Assembly (NCBI GenBank): GCA_013350335.1
Contig: CM023535.1
Location: 27,372,617-27,436,616 of the forward strand
DNA from: Chimonanthus salicifolius
Taxonomy: Eukaryota > Streptophyta > Magnoliopsida > Laurales > Calycanthaceae
Reading direction: 5' to 3'
Length of the DNA: 64,000 nt
Shown here: in pieces, positions 48,302-60,567 of the stretch
How the letters are laid out: every line of letters starts with the position of its first letter
Numbering within the stretch: position 1 is the stretch's first letter
Notes under the pieces: model-generated
What the model saw: only the letters and a program-made list of their open reading frames with translations
Databases searched by the model: none
Told to the model about the DNA's origin: nothing
Position numbers and translations under genes: made by a program

Positions 48302-50034
48302 GGAAATGGCAAGAACCATGTACCCAGAAGAACTTTAAGACTCTAGAAATCGAGGTTGAAACCCACTGATTCTTCTTCTCCGGCCGAAAGAACTAAACCC
48401 ATGGTGGTGCAAGCAAAGCCGAGACCCAAGCCTTCTAAAATTTCCTTTGAGGACACAGCCACCCCTCGAAATCAACAGAACCCTAGATTTGATTCAAGCA
48501 AAAGGCGACAGACAACGTCCTCTCCACAAAACAAATCCTCCAAACTAACTCCTACAAGGCCAGTGGATTGACCATTAGGGAGCCTACCTCTCCAGTTCGA
48601 GTCCGTGTAAAAGAAGTGAGTGGAAAAGGGAAAGTTCAAAAGGAACACTCCACCAATAGAATCAAGCAGTGACGAGGATACACCTATTAGGAGACCTACT
48701 ACTGATGAGGGAACTCGAAGAGTAAGAAGAAGAAGTACATGTGGAAGGAGAAGGTCATGCTAAAGAACATATTATTGGGGCTGAAACTGTTAGCATGGGA
48801 GACCAAGATGAGGATTTTGATGAAGTGAAGAAGGAGATGATTTGGATTCAAGGGATCAAGGTGTTAGGTCTAAATATGAAGATGTAAATGAAGAAAAGGA
48901 AGATGAAGCTGGATTATGATGCCCTCTCTTACTGCCACTCAAACCAAATCCCTCATTCACGGAACTTAACATGGAAAGAACAGTTGATGTAGAGTTGTTT
49001 TACAAGCTTGGTGTTCTCAAACATCTCAGAAAGGTTAGATGGGAAAACCTTCTGAGGTGGGGTGGAAAATTGTACCCCAGGATGGCCAAGAGGATGTACT
49101 GCTCAATTGAAGTTCATAAAGACAAAACAAATAGGTTTTGGCTCTACTTCCAAAACCAGGAGCCCGTAGAATTTGGTCCTCCATTGGTGGGCTCAACTGA
49201 TAGAATACCCATGGCTTAGAATCCATTCGTACCAGTCATCCATAGAAAATTTGAGACAAGGATGAGAGACAACAAAAATATGTAAACAAGTTCTGCGAGA
49301 AAGGAAAGACAATTGTCTGGTGGAAAAGGATTTGACTCATGAAAGCGGATATGCTTCCAGAATATAGGTTGTAGCACCTATTTTTCTGTTCTAATCTCTA
49401 TCCCAGGCATGGGAGCAGGGGTGATTTGAATCATTCATGCTGGCTCACATGTACGCAGTTGTGATTTGTAAGAAGCTATGTCTACCCACCATCATGTGAC
49501 AGACCATTCTAAAGTACAATCAATTCTTCCATGGTCAGTCATCCTCCATTTTGCTACCTTATGTACAGGATAGCACTGCATTTTTGAGTAAGTCATCCAG
49601 GTAGGATAAGCTCCAGTCAATTCGGTCCCTGAATGCCACTGCAATCAGTAAGTCTCTGTGCAAGACTCTATATTAGCAGCTTCTTGGTTTTGCCTCTGTA
49701 CCATTTTCCATTGTTGGCCTATACCTCCTCCACAACCCCTGCAGAAGAAACTGAAGCAGCAGAGGACACAGATAAAAAACCTAGAGTCGACACTGTCAGT
49801 CGAAGGTTCATCGAGGATAGCCTTCAAGCTCTTGAAGATAGGCAATCTACAAGGCACAATGCCTTGGAAGCCAGATTGGAACCCAAGTTTGAAAAACTGA
49901 ATGTTTGGCCTATTAAAGTCTTTTTGCATGGAATGATTTTGTTTAAATCCCTCTCTTCTTGTTATATGATGCCATGGTTATTACTTGCAGCTATCATGTG
50001 TATTGAATGGTTTGTTTTCAATATGAATGCATGA
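48302..50034 (+). pseudogene. LARD-2 second ORF relic (plant transposon-protein type)
   Basis: Starts MARTMYPEEL near 48306 and is broken several times. A basic, Ser/Pro-rich part (RPKPSKISFEDTATP, SSKRRQTTSSPQNKS) is followed near 48971-49190 by MERTVDVELFYKLGVLK, then VRWENLLRW and LYPRMAKRMYC. This resembles the putative plant transposon protein domain found in extra ORFs of plant retroelements. A helical tail lies near 49790-49905 (FIEDSLQALEDRQSTR). LARD-1 carries a diverged equivalent at 41101-41640. The function is unknown; the family link is from memory of its pattern, not from a search. Confidence 0.45.
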
Positions 50035-50514
50035 GTGCTTTGATGGTTTGAGTGGCATGTATCTTTGTAAATTGTTGACAAATGGGGGAGAAAGTTGGTA
50101 GAAGCTAAAAGCTTATGGGGGAGTAGATGATGGAGAAACTATGGCAAGCTTGAGAAGCTTGACGTATGAGGGAGATGCATTGTGTTGCATTGAAAGTGAA
50201 AGTGAAAGAAAATCATGAAGTATGGGGGAGTATGAGTTATGAATAAGGTGTTTATTCCATGGATACATGTTTATGTTTAGACTAATCCCACTAATGATTT
50301 TCAAATCCTGGAAGCTTGCGTGTATATTTGCAAGTAATTTGCAAATAGGACAAGCTGAGCAAGAATATGAAGCGAAGCCATATTCCTTGTGTCATTTGAA
50401 TGTAATCGTGAAATTTGTATATTTTTTTTCAAATGATGTATATTTGGGAAGGATAATTATTGAGTCTATATTTGTTTAGCTTTAGTTTTTGTCACGAATT
50501 GATAAAGGGGGAAT

Positions 50515-52157
50515 TGTTAGTGTCCCAGCTTGCCGAGTCACCTGTTTATCAAGTTCGTGACTTAGGAGAAGGCTTTCCTTGAAGAAAGAAGCTCAAGACC
50601 CAAAACTCAAGTGTTGATTGAAATATGAAGATTCAACAGATCAACACATATATGGCAATCACGGAAGGTAATTGGCCATAGATGAATATAGGTGGAACCC
50701 AAACCTTAGGTGGACCCATCCCTAGGCTTAGACATCATATCTAGAAAAGTAACCAAGCTAAAAAGTGTTTGACACCAAGAGGAACATACCTTGGCAATGT
50801 GTAAACAAACTGTTAGGGATAACACATTATCGTCGCCATTGACAGAGTACGACCGGTCGTGGTCATATGACACCCTCGGCTGCATGTCCACCGACCCATC
50901 AGTCACAATGACCTGTCGGCGAGACTCAACCTTGACCTGGACTGTCATTCACAGTTAGGCTCAGGACGATCAAATCGTCTGGCGGCGACCCTTCGTGTGG
51001 TTATAACACGAGCCGTCGGTCCTACGACTAATCACCAGGACACTACAATATCACATCGGGCACACGACCTATAGCCCTAGGTTCGGGTGAGGTCTATCTT
51101 GACAAAGATCTGTCACGACAGGATAGCCTTAGGCCGATTTGATTGCAAAAACGCGATCTGTTATCCAGAACACGGACGATCAATCGTATATACGACTGAT
51201 CGCCTAGATTACCATTATCATGCCCATTACAGTGCATTTAATGCACAACAGTCAGGTTGGTGAGCATGAATTCAAACACGATGATCGATCGTGTGGTCAC
51301 GACCGATCGTGTGGTTCTGCTGTCCGGAAATTTGATTTTGGCCTTTAAATACTTCATTTGTTGTGAGTTTGTTTGAGACTCTCAGAGCATAAAAATACAT
51401 TCTCAAGGTAAAACTCCCAAGGAACAAAAGCAAAACATCCTGTCTTATTCTCTCTTGGCAAATCATAAGAAAATCATTCAAATATTCATCCAGTTGAGGT
51501 TAAGATTAAGAGAGAAGGATTAAGCACATCATTGTTGGATAGATATTGGTATATCCAATTTCCTAGTCACCAAAAGGACTGTGATTGCTCTACACGTCTA
51601 GTCTACAAGGTGGAACGTTGGGATTGTGCGGGCACACATTGAGTGAATCTTCGAGAAGCACACTTCATCGGAATCGAGCTTCAAGGCAAGTGCTTCTGGG
51701 TTTTTTAATTTCGTTTTAAAACCATATTAGTGTAAAGTGGATTAAGGGGGATTTTCTCTAGAACCACTATAAAAAACTCTAGAGCATCGTCTCTGGCACA
51801 GTGGTGGGTGAAATTCCTAGGCAATTGAATAGGTGAAATTCCTATTCTACAGTGGTGGGTGAAATTCACAGCCGATTGAGTGAGGTGGAATTCCTACTCT
51901 AATTGTGATGATGTAAGTCCCCACTTAGTGAATTGAGGATAGTTCAAGGTTGAGCGAGTCCTACACAGTGGATGTAGGTTGACGAACCGAACCACTATAC
52001 ATCGTGTGCATTGTCTCTCTCTGTGATTGATTGATTGTTATCTTGCACACTTTCAAAATCACACATTTGATTAACTAAGATTTAATTCCGCACAGTTTCT
52101 CATTAATCAAGAAAATTTTAAAAAGACCATTAACGTTGGGATTGATCTATTCAACCC

Positions 52158-52218
<61 letters not shown>

Positions 52219-52258
52219 TCCTCCAAAGTCAATCATTTCTAGCACACCGGGACTTTTA
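50515..52258 (+). repeat. LARD-2 right LTR
   Basis: 1744 bp, including about 245 bp with repeated cgatcgtgtgg and gaccgatcg words and a C run of roughly 58 nt at 52157-52216. Confidence 0.9.
52157..52216 (+). repeat. Poly(C) tract, long version
   Basis: Almost uninterrupted run of nearly 60 C at the matching place in the right LTR. Its length may be unreliable, because such runs are difficult to sequence. Confidence 0.95.
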
Positions 52259-52781
52259 GATAGAAATGAGTAAAAATCGAAAATGAAACTGAGTTTCAAT
52301 TCATTGTAAATAATCTTGTTCATGTCTCTCAATTACATCTCCAAAGGGGGGTATTTAATACAAGAGGAGAATAAAAAGAAATAAAATAAAAATATTATCT
52401 TATTTCAAATTTTGATTTCGAAGTTTGATTTTGAATTTTGATATCAAACTTTGTTTTCAAATTTGATTTAAAAAAAAAAAAAAAAACTACATCCTAATCT
52501 GATTGTTTGATTTCAAACGTTTTCAAATGCCTCCCATATCAATATTCTACAGAGGTAATACAGGTAAGAATTGATTATGTACACACATCAAATAATCACA
52601 AAAGGAAAGAAGTGATTTCTCTAGCTATTGCTTTACTAGATATTGCTAATTTCTTTGTTGGAAATCAAGGGTGATTTCTCTGCTAATTTCTCTGTGATTC
52701 TCTGCTGAGAATCAGCATTGCTGTCTTGATTGCTTGGCTGGAAATCAACAATTTTGCTGAGCTGTTTATGGGTCGTCAATA

Positions 52782-54636
52782 TGAAAGTGGAAAAAATTCT
52801 CATATCGGTTAATTTGATAAACCAATTACTCTATATAATATTTGAGGCACCCTCCTCTCAACGGCTGGCTTTTGAAAGTGAGTTCTACCTCAAGAATGTT
52901 ATCAAATTATGGTTTTCTAATATAATTTCAAAGCAGGTTCCATGTGCAGTCATACGATCCAGTTGCACGAAAGGACAGGCCTAAAGTTTCCACTAAGAGT
53001 CACATCAACGGCTAGCTTTTGAGAGTGAATTTTACCTTAAGAATATTATCAAGTCATAGTTTTCTAACAGAATACAAGGGCATGAGAAGTAGAATGAAAG
53101 TCCAAAAGAATGATTCTAACTCTTACTAGCTCTGCTTCTGTCATTGCTCATTCTTTATAGCTCTCATTCATTAACTATGAGCCAAAATCATGATGGTTTT
53201 ATCCTTTTTGGTTAGTCCCTTAATTGTGACTCTAAGCAGTTTCGGAACAACATCTATCTTTGAATTTGAAATCGCCTCTGCATAGCTGTGCCCCGACTTT
53301 TGTGCTGCTACAGTAAGTTTGAAGCAGTAACTCAGGCTTCGCATGTGTTTGTGGCTTTTAGATAATATGAATCCGGCTCTTAGAACATTTCAAATTCTCA
53401 AGTTCTGGATGGGTGCAGGTGAGTTGTGATACTCTGGGTTTTAACTTCAACATAATGAATCTGGATCTTCTTTCACCTGAATCAATCTTCATGAAATCCA
53501 ATGGTGAAGACCACCCAGATTGTTGTAAAAATTTACAACCTACCTGGCCAAGGGCAACCCAATTGTTTGACACTCAGGTCATTTGGCCAGTTGGTGCATG
53601 TATGTACATTTGGAATTTGCCTCCGAGATCCCACTTTGGATGCGACTTTGGTCTTTCTCTAACTAATGACTGAGCTCAATCCTTACTCTAGAGGTAGTCC
53701 AGATTATTGTTTAAGGTAAGAAGAAAAAAATTAGCTCAACCCATGATAACTTTAATTACAGTTAGACCTAGTGCCATGAATAGTTTATTAGGAATCAGAC
53801 TACTGGAATTGGAAAAAAAAACATAGATTGAACATTCGATTTTATCCTTATATTTAGAACTAGAACAACCGCCATTTTATATGATTCGTGAAAGGGTCCT
53901 CTTAATTGAGTAAATCTGATTGATTGATCCTGATTTCCAAACAATGAATAACACCATGGATATGTTAAATTCTAAAGGAATGGCTTTGATCTATTTTTCT
54001 ATTCAAATCATCTAGAAAATTTGTCTTTTTCCTTCTTTCATTGTAAAATGAAATTCCATTGTGCAATTTTTTTACTGCAAAGGTATTGAAAAATCTGTTG
54101 TATTCTCTTCAGACTAGGCTAGAACTGGTTTTGCTGAATCTTATGTTGGAGATAAATGCAAGCCCAACAAGATTTCCAAAAACAATGTAAAGACTTCTCT
54201 CATTCTGCTGTGAGAATGGTGCATCCAAGTAGTAAAATCACATTTAATCAAGGAGCCTAGTTTCAACTTTAGCCCTTTAGGACCATGAAGAAGGATCCGA
54301 CTGCTTTAAACATGGTGGTGAAAGGGGAAATGTCAACCTATTGCTCATTTGCTCTTATTACACAAACCTAAAGCTTTAGACAAAGGCTTGAATATAACGA
54401 GGGAAATTCAAAACTGTATATTGCAAATAGAGAAGCCGGGCTTAGGTTGACAAATCCTGTTCAATATTTCTTTGTGCGCCATGTTTAGTCCATGATGCTC
54501 TGTAATATTATGTTGAAGCATGAGATCCCAACTTAAAATCTAAAGAAGAAACAATATTTGAATTCTTTGACTATAAATGAAGAAAAAATATTTTCCATTT
54601 GTTATTTACAATAAAGAACTTTTATGAACAGAATTC
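52782..54636. other. Intergenic region before PG-A'
   Basis: No gene is recognised. Two related blocks of about 65 bp (52857-52922 and 53005-53070: caacggct.gcttttgaaag, then tttctaa) lie 148 bp apart and may be parts of an LTR. 53430-53580 looks like a MITE fragment, without proven ends. The 3' flank of PG-A' and the duplicated block start by 54346. Confidence 0.45.
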
Positions 54637-56406
54637 TTATAGACAACCGGGTGGCATGACTAAGCCAAGAGTTGTTCCCTTGACATTCCGACAGAAGGAT
54701 TGTGCCTGCTGATTCTGATACATGAGCTGTCTGTCTTGCAATTCAATCCCTTTGCATGGAGAGCTGGAACTACAATTGAAATTTACAGCTACTTTAGTTG
54801 CAGACGTTCCCTTAATATTCTTGAATGCACCTGACTGATCTTTACACCGGAGCTCTGAAAATCATCACCAAGATATACTATTAGATCCCAAATATTTAAC
54901 AGATATTTCAAGTGAGGATTTCACATTTTACACTGTTAAGACTGCTGATTTGCTTTTCGTTGCTTTTACCTGATTAGGGCAACCATCATTATGAGGGCAG
55001 TAGTTCTGATCGATAATAATTGGGTTCTGGACATTCTTCATCAAAGCATGCTCAAAGATCACGCCTCTCACAAATCCATTACTGGCTCTTGCCCAAGATT
55101 TGATCCTTAATCCATTCTGAGATCCAGTGAACACAACTGTCTTCACGTTCACATTCTGTACGCCTTCTTCTTCTACATTATTTCCCAGACTCCCGACGCT
55201 GACACAGGCACAAACACTATGTCAAAACAGAACAATGATCATCAGGTAAATTATACTGGACTGAAATCAAGGAATCTTCTCTCACCTAATTCCATGTCCA
55301 GGCCCACATGTCACATGCTGGATCCATAGGTTTTGCGTGCCGGGCCCAATAGAGATGCAGTCATCTTCAGTCTTAATCCCAGAGCCTAGGATATGCACAT
55401 CTGTTGACAATTGCACATGTATCCCATCTGTGTTGGGGCTATCCTCTGGAGCATTTATCTTGACACCCTGCAATGTCACATTCTTGCTTGTGTGGATGAC
55501 AATGTGGTAGAGCTTGCTATTCATGGAAGAAAGGCCTTTGACCATCACATTTTTTGAACTATAGAAGGCAAGTGACTGCATGCAAAACATTTACTAGTGT
55601 CAGCATCTCAGCAGACTCTTTTATATTTCAAATATTAGAATTTTTTCCCCAATTTCTAATGGGTTTTTAAAGGTGGAATTTTTTTTTGTAAAAAGCCCAG
55701 TAATTTTAGATTTTGATCTCGTCTAATTTATTAAAACCCAGTGTTGGAAGTGTTTCATGTTTCAGCTAGTTCATTTTTCCCCTGAAAGTCTTTGCTATTA
55801 GTGTAACAATTCCATCGGCTGCTGGAGGATTATTGTCACTAATTATAGAAACCCAAAAAAAGTGGCATTCATGTTTGCAGCAGAGTTTGAATCACCAAAT
55901 TCTTAAGGATTTCCTTTGAAGAATGTGAATACATGTGGCAATTAAAAATAGACTAGAAAGGCAAATGATTGTACCGATGCACCAGATGGACACTCCTTCT
56001 CAGCATTGTTGCAGGCCCACAAGCTTGATCCTTGTCCATCAAGAAACCCTCCGACAAGCGATACACCCTCAACACCAGAGAACATCAACCAATTATCTGA
56101 GGAACCCATGTTCCGGTAATCCGGAGCGACCAAGATCCCATCCAAACGAAATGTTATTCCATTATTGTTACATGGCCCTTGAAAGACAACCGGGCCGAGC
56201 ATATACCTCTTGCGGGGTACTATTATCGTCACTGGCACAGATGATTTGCATGCTGCAGACCATGCTCTGAGGAATGATTGGCTGGCATTGGTCTTACCGT
56301 CTCCTCTAGCACCAAAGTCTGCAACGTTCAGATTGGCATTTGCTGAAAGAAGAAGGGAGATGAAGGATAGTTGAAGAAGGAGAAGAGAGTCGATGGTTTT
56401 TGCCAT
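54637..56406 (-). CDS. Polygalacturonase PG-A', duplicate of PG-A with the same frameshift
   Basis: Same gene as at 292-2061, with exons 56406-55975, 55575-55286, 55198-54970 and 54854-54637. The encoded exon segments appear identical to PG-A, including Glu before the catalytic Asp pair and the 1-nt deletion in exon 4 (gaatgcacc). Normal splicing therefore stops at 54791-54789, and an acceptor 20 nt further (exon from 54834) would restore the frame. Since the lesion is shared, it predates the duplication, or the two copies are one locus assembled twice. Active or not, the two copies should behave alike. Confidence 0.88.
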
Positions 56407-56495
56407 TGGAGTTGGTAGTTGGAAGGATTTGAAGCTTAATTTGAAGGGTGTGGATGGACGGTAGTGGTGAGGAGAAGAGGAATAGCAGAGAGGGG

Positions 56496-56506
56496 CTTTA
56501 TAAAAG
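56496..56506 (-). promoter_or_regulatory. TATA box of PG-A'
   Basis: CTTTTATAAAG on the minus strand, about 90 bp before the ATG, as in PG-A. Confidence 0.6.
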
Positions 56507-56535
56507 ATGGTAATGGAATTGTTTTGGGTGGCCAA

Positions 56536-57541
56536 TACTGGAAGAAAACCGCGCCAAATTCAGATACTACCATGGATTCAAAGGATAACCGTTAACGTGA
56601 GGAGGAGAGAATACCTGTTGACGGTTAACTGCAAACAGAAAAATTCGCGCCTTCTTTTGTAGCAAGGGCTGATTTTAATAATTGTGGCGCACATCCCCTC
56701 TAGCCTCTACTTAAATGATTGGAACATATTCAAATCTGCGGTTGTGATCACATCTCCTCAAATATTATTATGTCCATACGCCGTTTGTTTCTTGGCAAGT
56801 AAACTTTCCATGCTGACATGCACAGTTAGGCTGACAAGCAATTTATTTCTAACCAAAGTAAATAAATTAGTGACCAATTTTTTTAATTAAATAAGATTAG
56901 ATAGGTTTTCTAAGAATTCCCTCATTTTTTTACAACCTGTGCAATAGTCTGGTGGGGCCAGTTCAACCTAAGAATTGCCACATGTCTTTTTATTATTTCT
57001 TATTTGTCTGAAGTTCACGATGTAGACTGTAGAGAATGGTGATGGCTTCCTCAAGCAGTCTAAGGTTTAAACATGAAATAATGCCGGGAAATAAAGGTCG
57101 TGAGGTTCGTGCATCTGTCTTGTTGACCTGCTACGCTGTGCCCACTGGCGACTTTTGTTTCTACTGCACTTGATTAATGAGACTAATCTTTTCTATTAAA
57201 GAAATGATAAGAGTGTTGAATTCTCAGTTGACTTAATCAATAAGTAAACCCAACCTCTTCATATGACATATATCGAAGAGAATCTTTACTGTTGATCCCA
57301 TTGGAGATATTTTAAGAGGGCCAAAGCCCCCAAATTTTTTTTTATATATAATGGATAACAACAGTATACTCATTTTATATTAGAACTGAGACTAATCTTA
57401 TAGATATATGAAACTATCTACAAACTTCGTCAGATAAGTTCAAGAGGAATCGAATCGAATACTTCTAGTCTAATCCTAAAAGGTTAGATCAATTGAATTA
57501 GCCATACAAATAAAAATAATCTTTTTTACCTGTTTTCATTG
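56536..57541. other. Upstream intergenic region of PG-A'
   Basis: Copy of 2191-3189, with small indels near 56880, 57345, 57374 and 57525. No gene. Confidence 0.7.
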
Positions 57542-58597
57542 TGTAGAGGCTACTCATCAACCCGTATCCACAATTGGTAAATGGACACCCATTTCTTGAT
57601 ATCCTTTGTGAAGAAATTGAGAAAACAATGGCTTAATGCCTTTCTCATTGCATCATATATTTATAGTATTGTGTACAAATCAATAACAATCCCTAGAATA
57701 AGGGACATTAATAATTACAAAGAATACACAGAGATAGAAAGTCAACACTTTCTGTTAATACTCCCCTGCAAAGGCGACGGTGGTGAAGCGACGAATTTAG
57801 AACTAAGGACGGAGAACCGATCCTTCGGTAGCCCCTTGGTGAAAATGTCAGCAAGTTGATCTTGAGAGGAGATGAACTGAATCTAATGAGAGCTAGCAGT
57901 GACACGTTCGCGGATGAAATTATAATCCAGCTCAATGTGTTTAGTCCGAGCATGAAACACAGGATTAGTAGCCATATAAGTCGCACTGAGGTTGTCACAA
58001 AGAAGAAGAGTCAGAGAAGACAAAGGAAAGCCGATCTCATGTAGAAGATTTTGAATCCAGATTGTGTCAACACAGGTGTATGCAAGGGTCCTATATTCAG
58101 CTTCCGCACTAGAGCAGGAGACCGTCGGTTGTTTCTTCGCACACCACGACATGAGATTAGAACCCAATAAGATGTAATAACCAGTAGTGGACTTATGAGT
58201 CTCAAGACAACTAGCCTAATCAGCATCAAAGTAAACAATCAGTTGAAAGGGTTTTGAGTCACGCACAAGAGGCAAACCACGTCGAATGGAGCCTTTGAGA
58301 TAGCGGAGGATGCGCTTGACAGCATCCAAATGTGAGGTGCGTGGCTGACTCATATATTGAGAGACAATGTGAACCGCAAAGGAAATATCAGGCCGTGTGA
58401 GAGTGAGGTATTGTAGAGAACCGACAAGATGGGGATACTCAGAGGAACCCGAAAGCAAATCACCAGAGTCCGAAGATAAATGAGCATTAGCAGCAACCAG
58501 CATGGAGCAAGGTTTGCAATCAAGCATCTTAATTCTGTTGAGAATATCAAGGGTATATTTGTTTTGATACAAATGTAACTCATTTGAGAAGTCAATC
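57542..58597 (-). mobile_element. Truncated copia relic, second copy
   Basis: Copy of 3190-4245 with the same in-frame stop between VYFDAD and the RNase H segment. The adjacent 58700 region has ctctctgacc for ctctgacc. Confidence 0.85.
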
Positions 58598-60127
58598 ACT
58601 GTTATAAGGTGCGGTTTAGGTGGGTCAGTTGGGTTGAGAGCAAACTTTAGCCCAAGCCCTATCAAGTTTAGGTCAATATTCTTGACACAGCCCAGTATCT
58701 CAACCCCTCTCTGACCCGACGATGCCACAAACCACTTTTGAAACCTTAACCCATTTGTTATTCGAGTGAGTAGGATTGGGATGGGCCAAGTTGGATCAAG
58801 GTGAGCCCATGTTATACAATGGACAATTAGATTTCTATAGTTTGTGTTAAACCATCACCTTCGACTAGCCATGTCATGTGCACTTCATTTGCATCTAAGG
58901 GTGAACTCCACTATTTGATGTGGTGATCGATTTATTAAAAAGTCTTCTGTTTGAATATATAATTTATTAAAAATCAGTTAAATAGGTCAATCAAACCATA
59001 TCTATAAAAGTCACAAAAATTTTAGTAATTAAAAAATTATTTAAAGAGAGAAAAATTTGAAGTTTTTTAATAGGCCACGTACTAAAATAAAGGCCTTTTG
59101 AAAAAGCCTATCATCTAGCCCAAATTGAAGTCGGGTTAAGTTTTTGAGCTAGGACCACAACTCATATTTAAAGCAGTGCAAGTTAGCCCACCCATCTTAC
59201 TTTTCGAGCTGGTTGAGTTAGATTTGGATCACTTCTAACTCAAATTACCCCTAAATTTATAGAAGGCACTTTCATATATAATATAACAACGTGGAGTAAA
59301 CTCAAAATGCAATGCTTGCTACAATAGGAGATACATTATCTACAATTTACCACTAATTGTGCTTTTCTATTATTTTTTCAAAACTTGTAATATAGACTTA
59401 AGTCAGCATGGATCAACTCGGTCTGGTCAAACTCGCTTGAGTCTTGCACAGACTTGATGGAATTTCCTGAGGTGACGAGTTGTCAAGTTGAGCAAAATCA
59501 ATGAAGACATCTGAGATTGAACTTGACGAAATCTTGATCTAAAAGTTTTATATCTCAAATTGAATTGAATGATATTTAATAATGATATGAAATTTATTAA
59601 TTTTAAAATTTTTAAAAAATTATTAGTACTAAGATTTATATAAAGTTAGTCTCGTAAAACACATAGAACCTTAAAATTTAAACAAATGAAAATAAATAAT
59701 TGAAAAGAAGATTTTTATTCTCTATCAAATTTTATTACTTAAACCAGATAGATAAAATTTAAATAAAAAAATTATTTTATAATAATAATGTTGAAAATAT
59801 TTTATTTATATTAGTAAAATTATTTTTCTAATAAATTAACAAATTTAAAAAATAAAGATGTTAGATTGAAGTTTGATTTGTATTGAGTTCCATTCACAGC
59901 TATGAAGGGGATTGAGAGGAATACGAAGTGAATGAGAGGTAAGGATTTTATGAATACCACTAGAGACCAAAGGATTTTCAGATTTGCCAAAGGAGAGGTA
60001 AAATCAAGATTTTTTATCTCTACCCCCTCGCTACTAAACAGGAGAATCTGAGGGTTACCCATGTTCCCCCTTCTTTTCACCTCAAACAAACGCAGCCAAG
60101 GATTCTGTAAGGAGGTTGCCATTAGTG
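58598..60127. other. AT-rich intergenic sequence, second copy
   Basis: Copy of 4246-5767. Carries most of the indels between the two blocks, for example extra A or T bases near 59616 and extra ATA units near 59783. Confidence 0.6.
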
Positions 60128-60240
60128 ATCTTTATATTTTGCAATGTAATCTCTTTGCATGGAGAGCTTGAACTGCAATCAAATTTCACAGCCTTCTTAG
60201 TAGCAGATGTTCCCTTGAAGTTCTTGTGTGTTACTTGACT
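60128..60240 (-). pseudogene. psi-PG-1' exon 4 remnant
   Basis: Copy of 5768-5880 (KNFKGTSATK, CSSSSPCKEI). The other exons of this copy lie beyond the window end. Confidence 0.8.
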
Positions 60241-60567
60241 AAGAGCCAGCTCGATACAAGTTGAGAATTAAGGCAAAAATTTTAAATGGAGCCTTCTTGG
60301 TATTTAGCATATTATTATAAGTAATATTTAATTCAAATTTTAATAATATATAATATAAAAAAATTATTGAAAATCTATTTTTCATGTTTTTTGAAATGCA
60401 AAATTACTAATTAATTTTTTGTATTCAAGTTTTACTAAAGATTAAAGAGCGACGAGAGAAGCGGAGATGAGAGACGGACAAGTGAAGAAAAGAAAGATAG
60501 AGTTTCTTTTGATTTCAAAACATGTGAGAGAGTGAATGATTGCCGTTATGTTTTTTATATTAATGAG

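Larger units (their letters stand above)
45615..52258 (+). mobile_element. LARD-2, large retrotransposon derivative, TSD GATAG
   Basis: LTRs at 45615-47082 (1468 bp) and 50515-52258 (1744 bp) begin TGTTA and end in gggacttt(c/t)a. GATAG lies at 45610-45614 and 52259-52263. The primer site is attggtgtcaaagcc (47083), a degraded tRNA-Met match, and the polypurine tract gataaagggggaa precedes the right LTR. The left LTR lacks about 245 bp present in the right one (about 51070-51313), and both contain a poly(C) tract of different length. The 3.4-kb internal region encodes only gag-like and second-ORF relics, with no pol. Confidence 0.92.
44689..52541. mobile_element. Probable solo LTR in the outer copia 5' LTR, TSD ATATT
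   Basis: Without LARD-2, 44689-45614 joins 52264-52541 into about 1.2 kb that starts TGACGCAGCC, ends CCCATATCA, and is flanked by ATATT (44684-44688 and 52542-52546). TG...CA ends and a 5-bp duplication without coding sequence fit a solo LTR; its family and orientation are unknown. The join is confirmed because LTR sequence of the outer copia continues on both sides. Confidence 0.72.
36743..52781 (-). mobile_element. Outer Ty1/copia element carrying three nested insertions
   Basis: The 3' LTR lies at 36743-37032 (tgttgaaaagaagaa to gggttgtcaata), followed by a polypurine tract (gccccctcaaactg on the plus strand). The 5' LTR begins at 44600 after a perfect TGGTATCAG primer site (44591-44599), is cut at 44688 and resumes at 52542-52781, where taatacaggtaagaattga and gtgatttctctagctattgc match the 3' LTR. 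Its internal region is split by LARD-1 (37209-43102) between HARTKHIEI and DYH of RNase H. Outer TSD not resolved. Confidence 0.85.

Noticed and set aside
52147..52332. Gly-rich ORF on the minus strand
   Set aside because: It is a translation of the poly(C) tract.
36743..52781. An integrated virus or a new gene system in the large repeat nest
   Set aside because: All readable proteins are copia-type pol or LARD relics, and every boundary is explained by LTRs and 5-bp target duplications.
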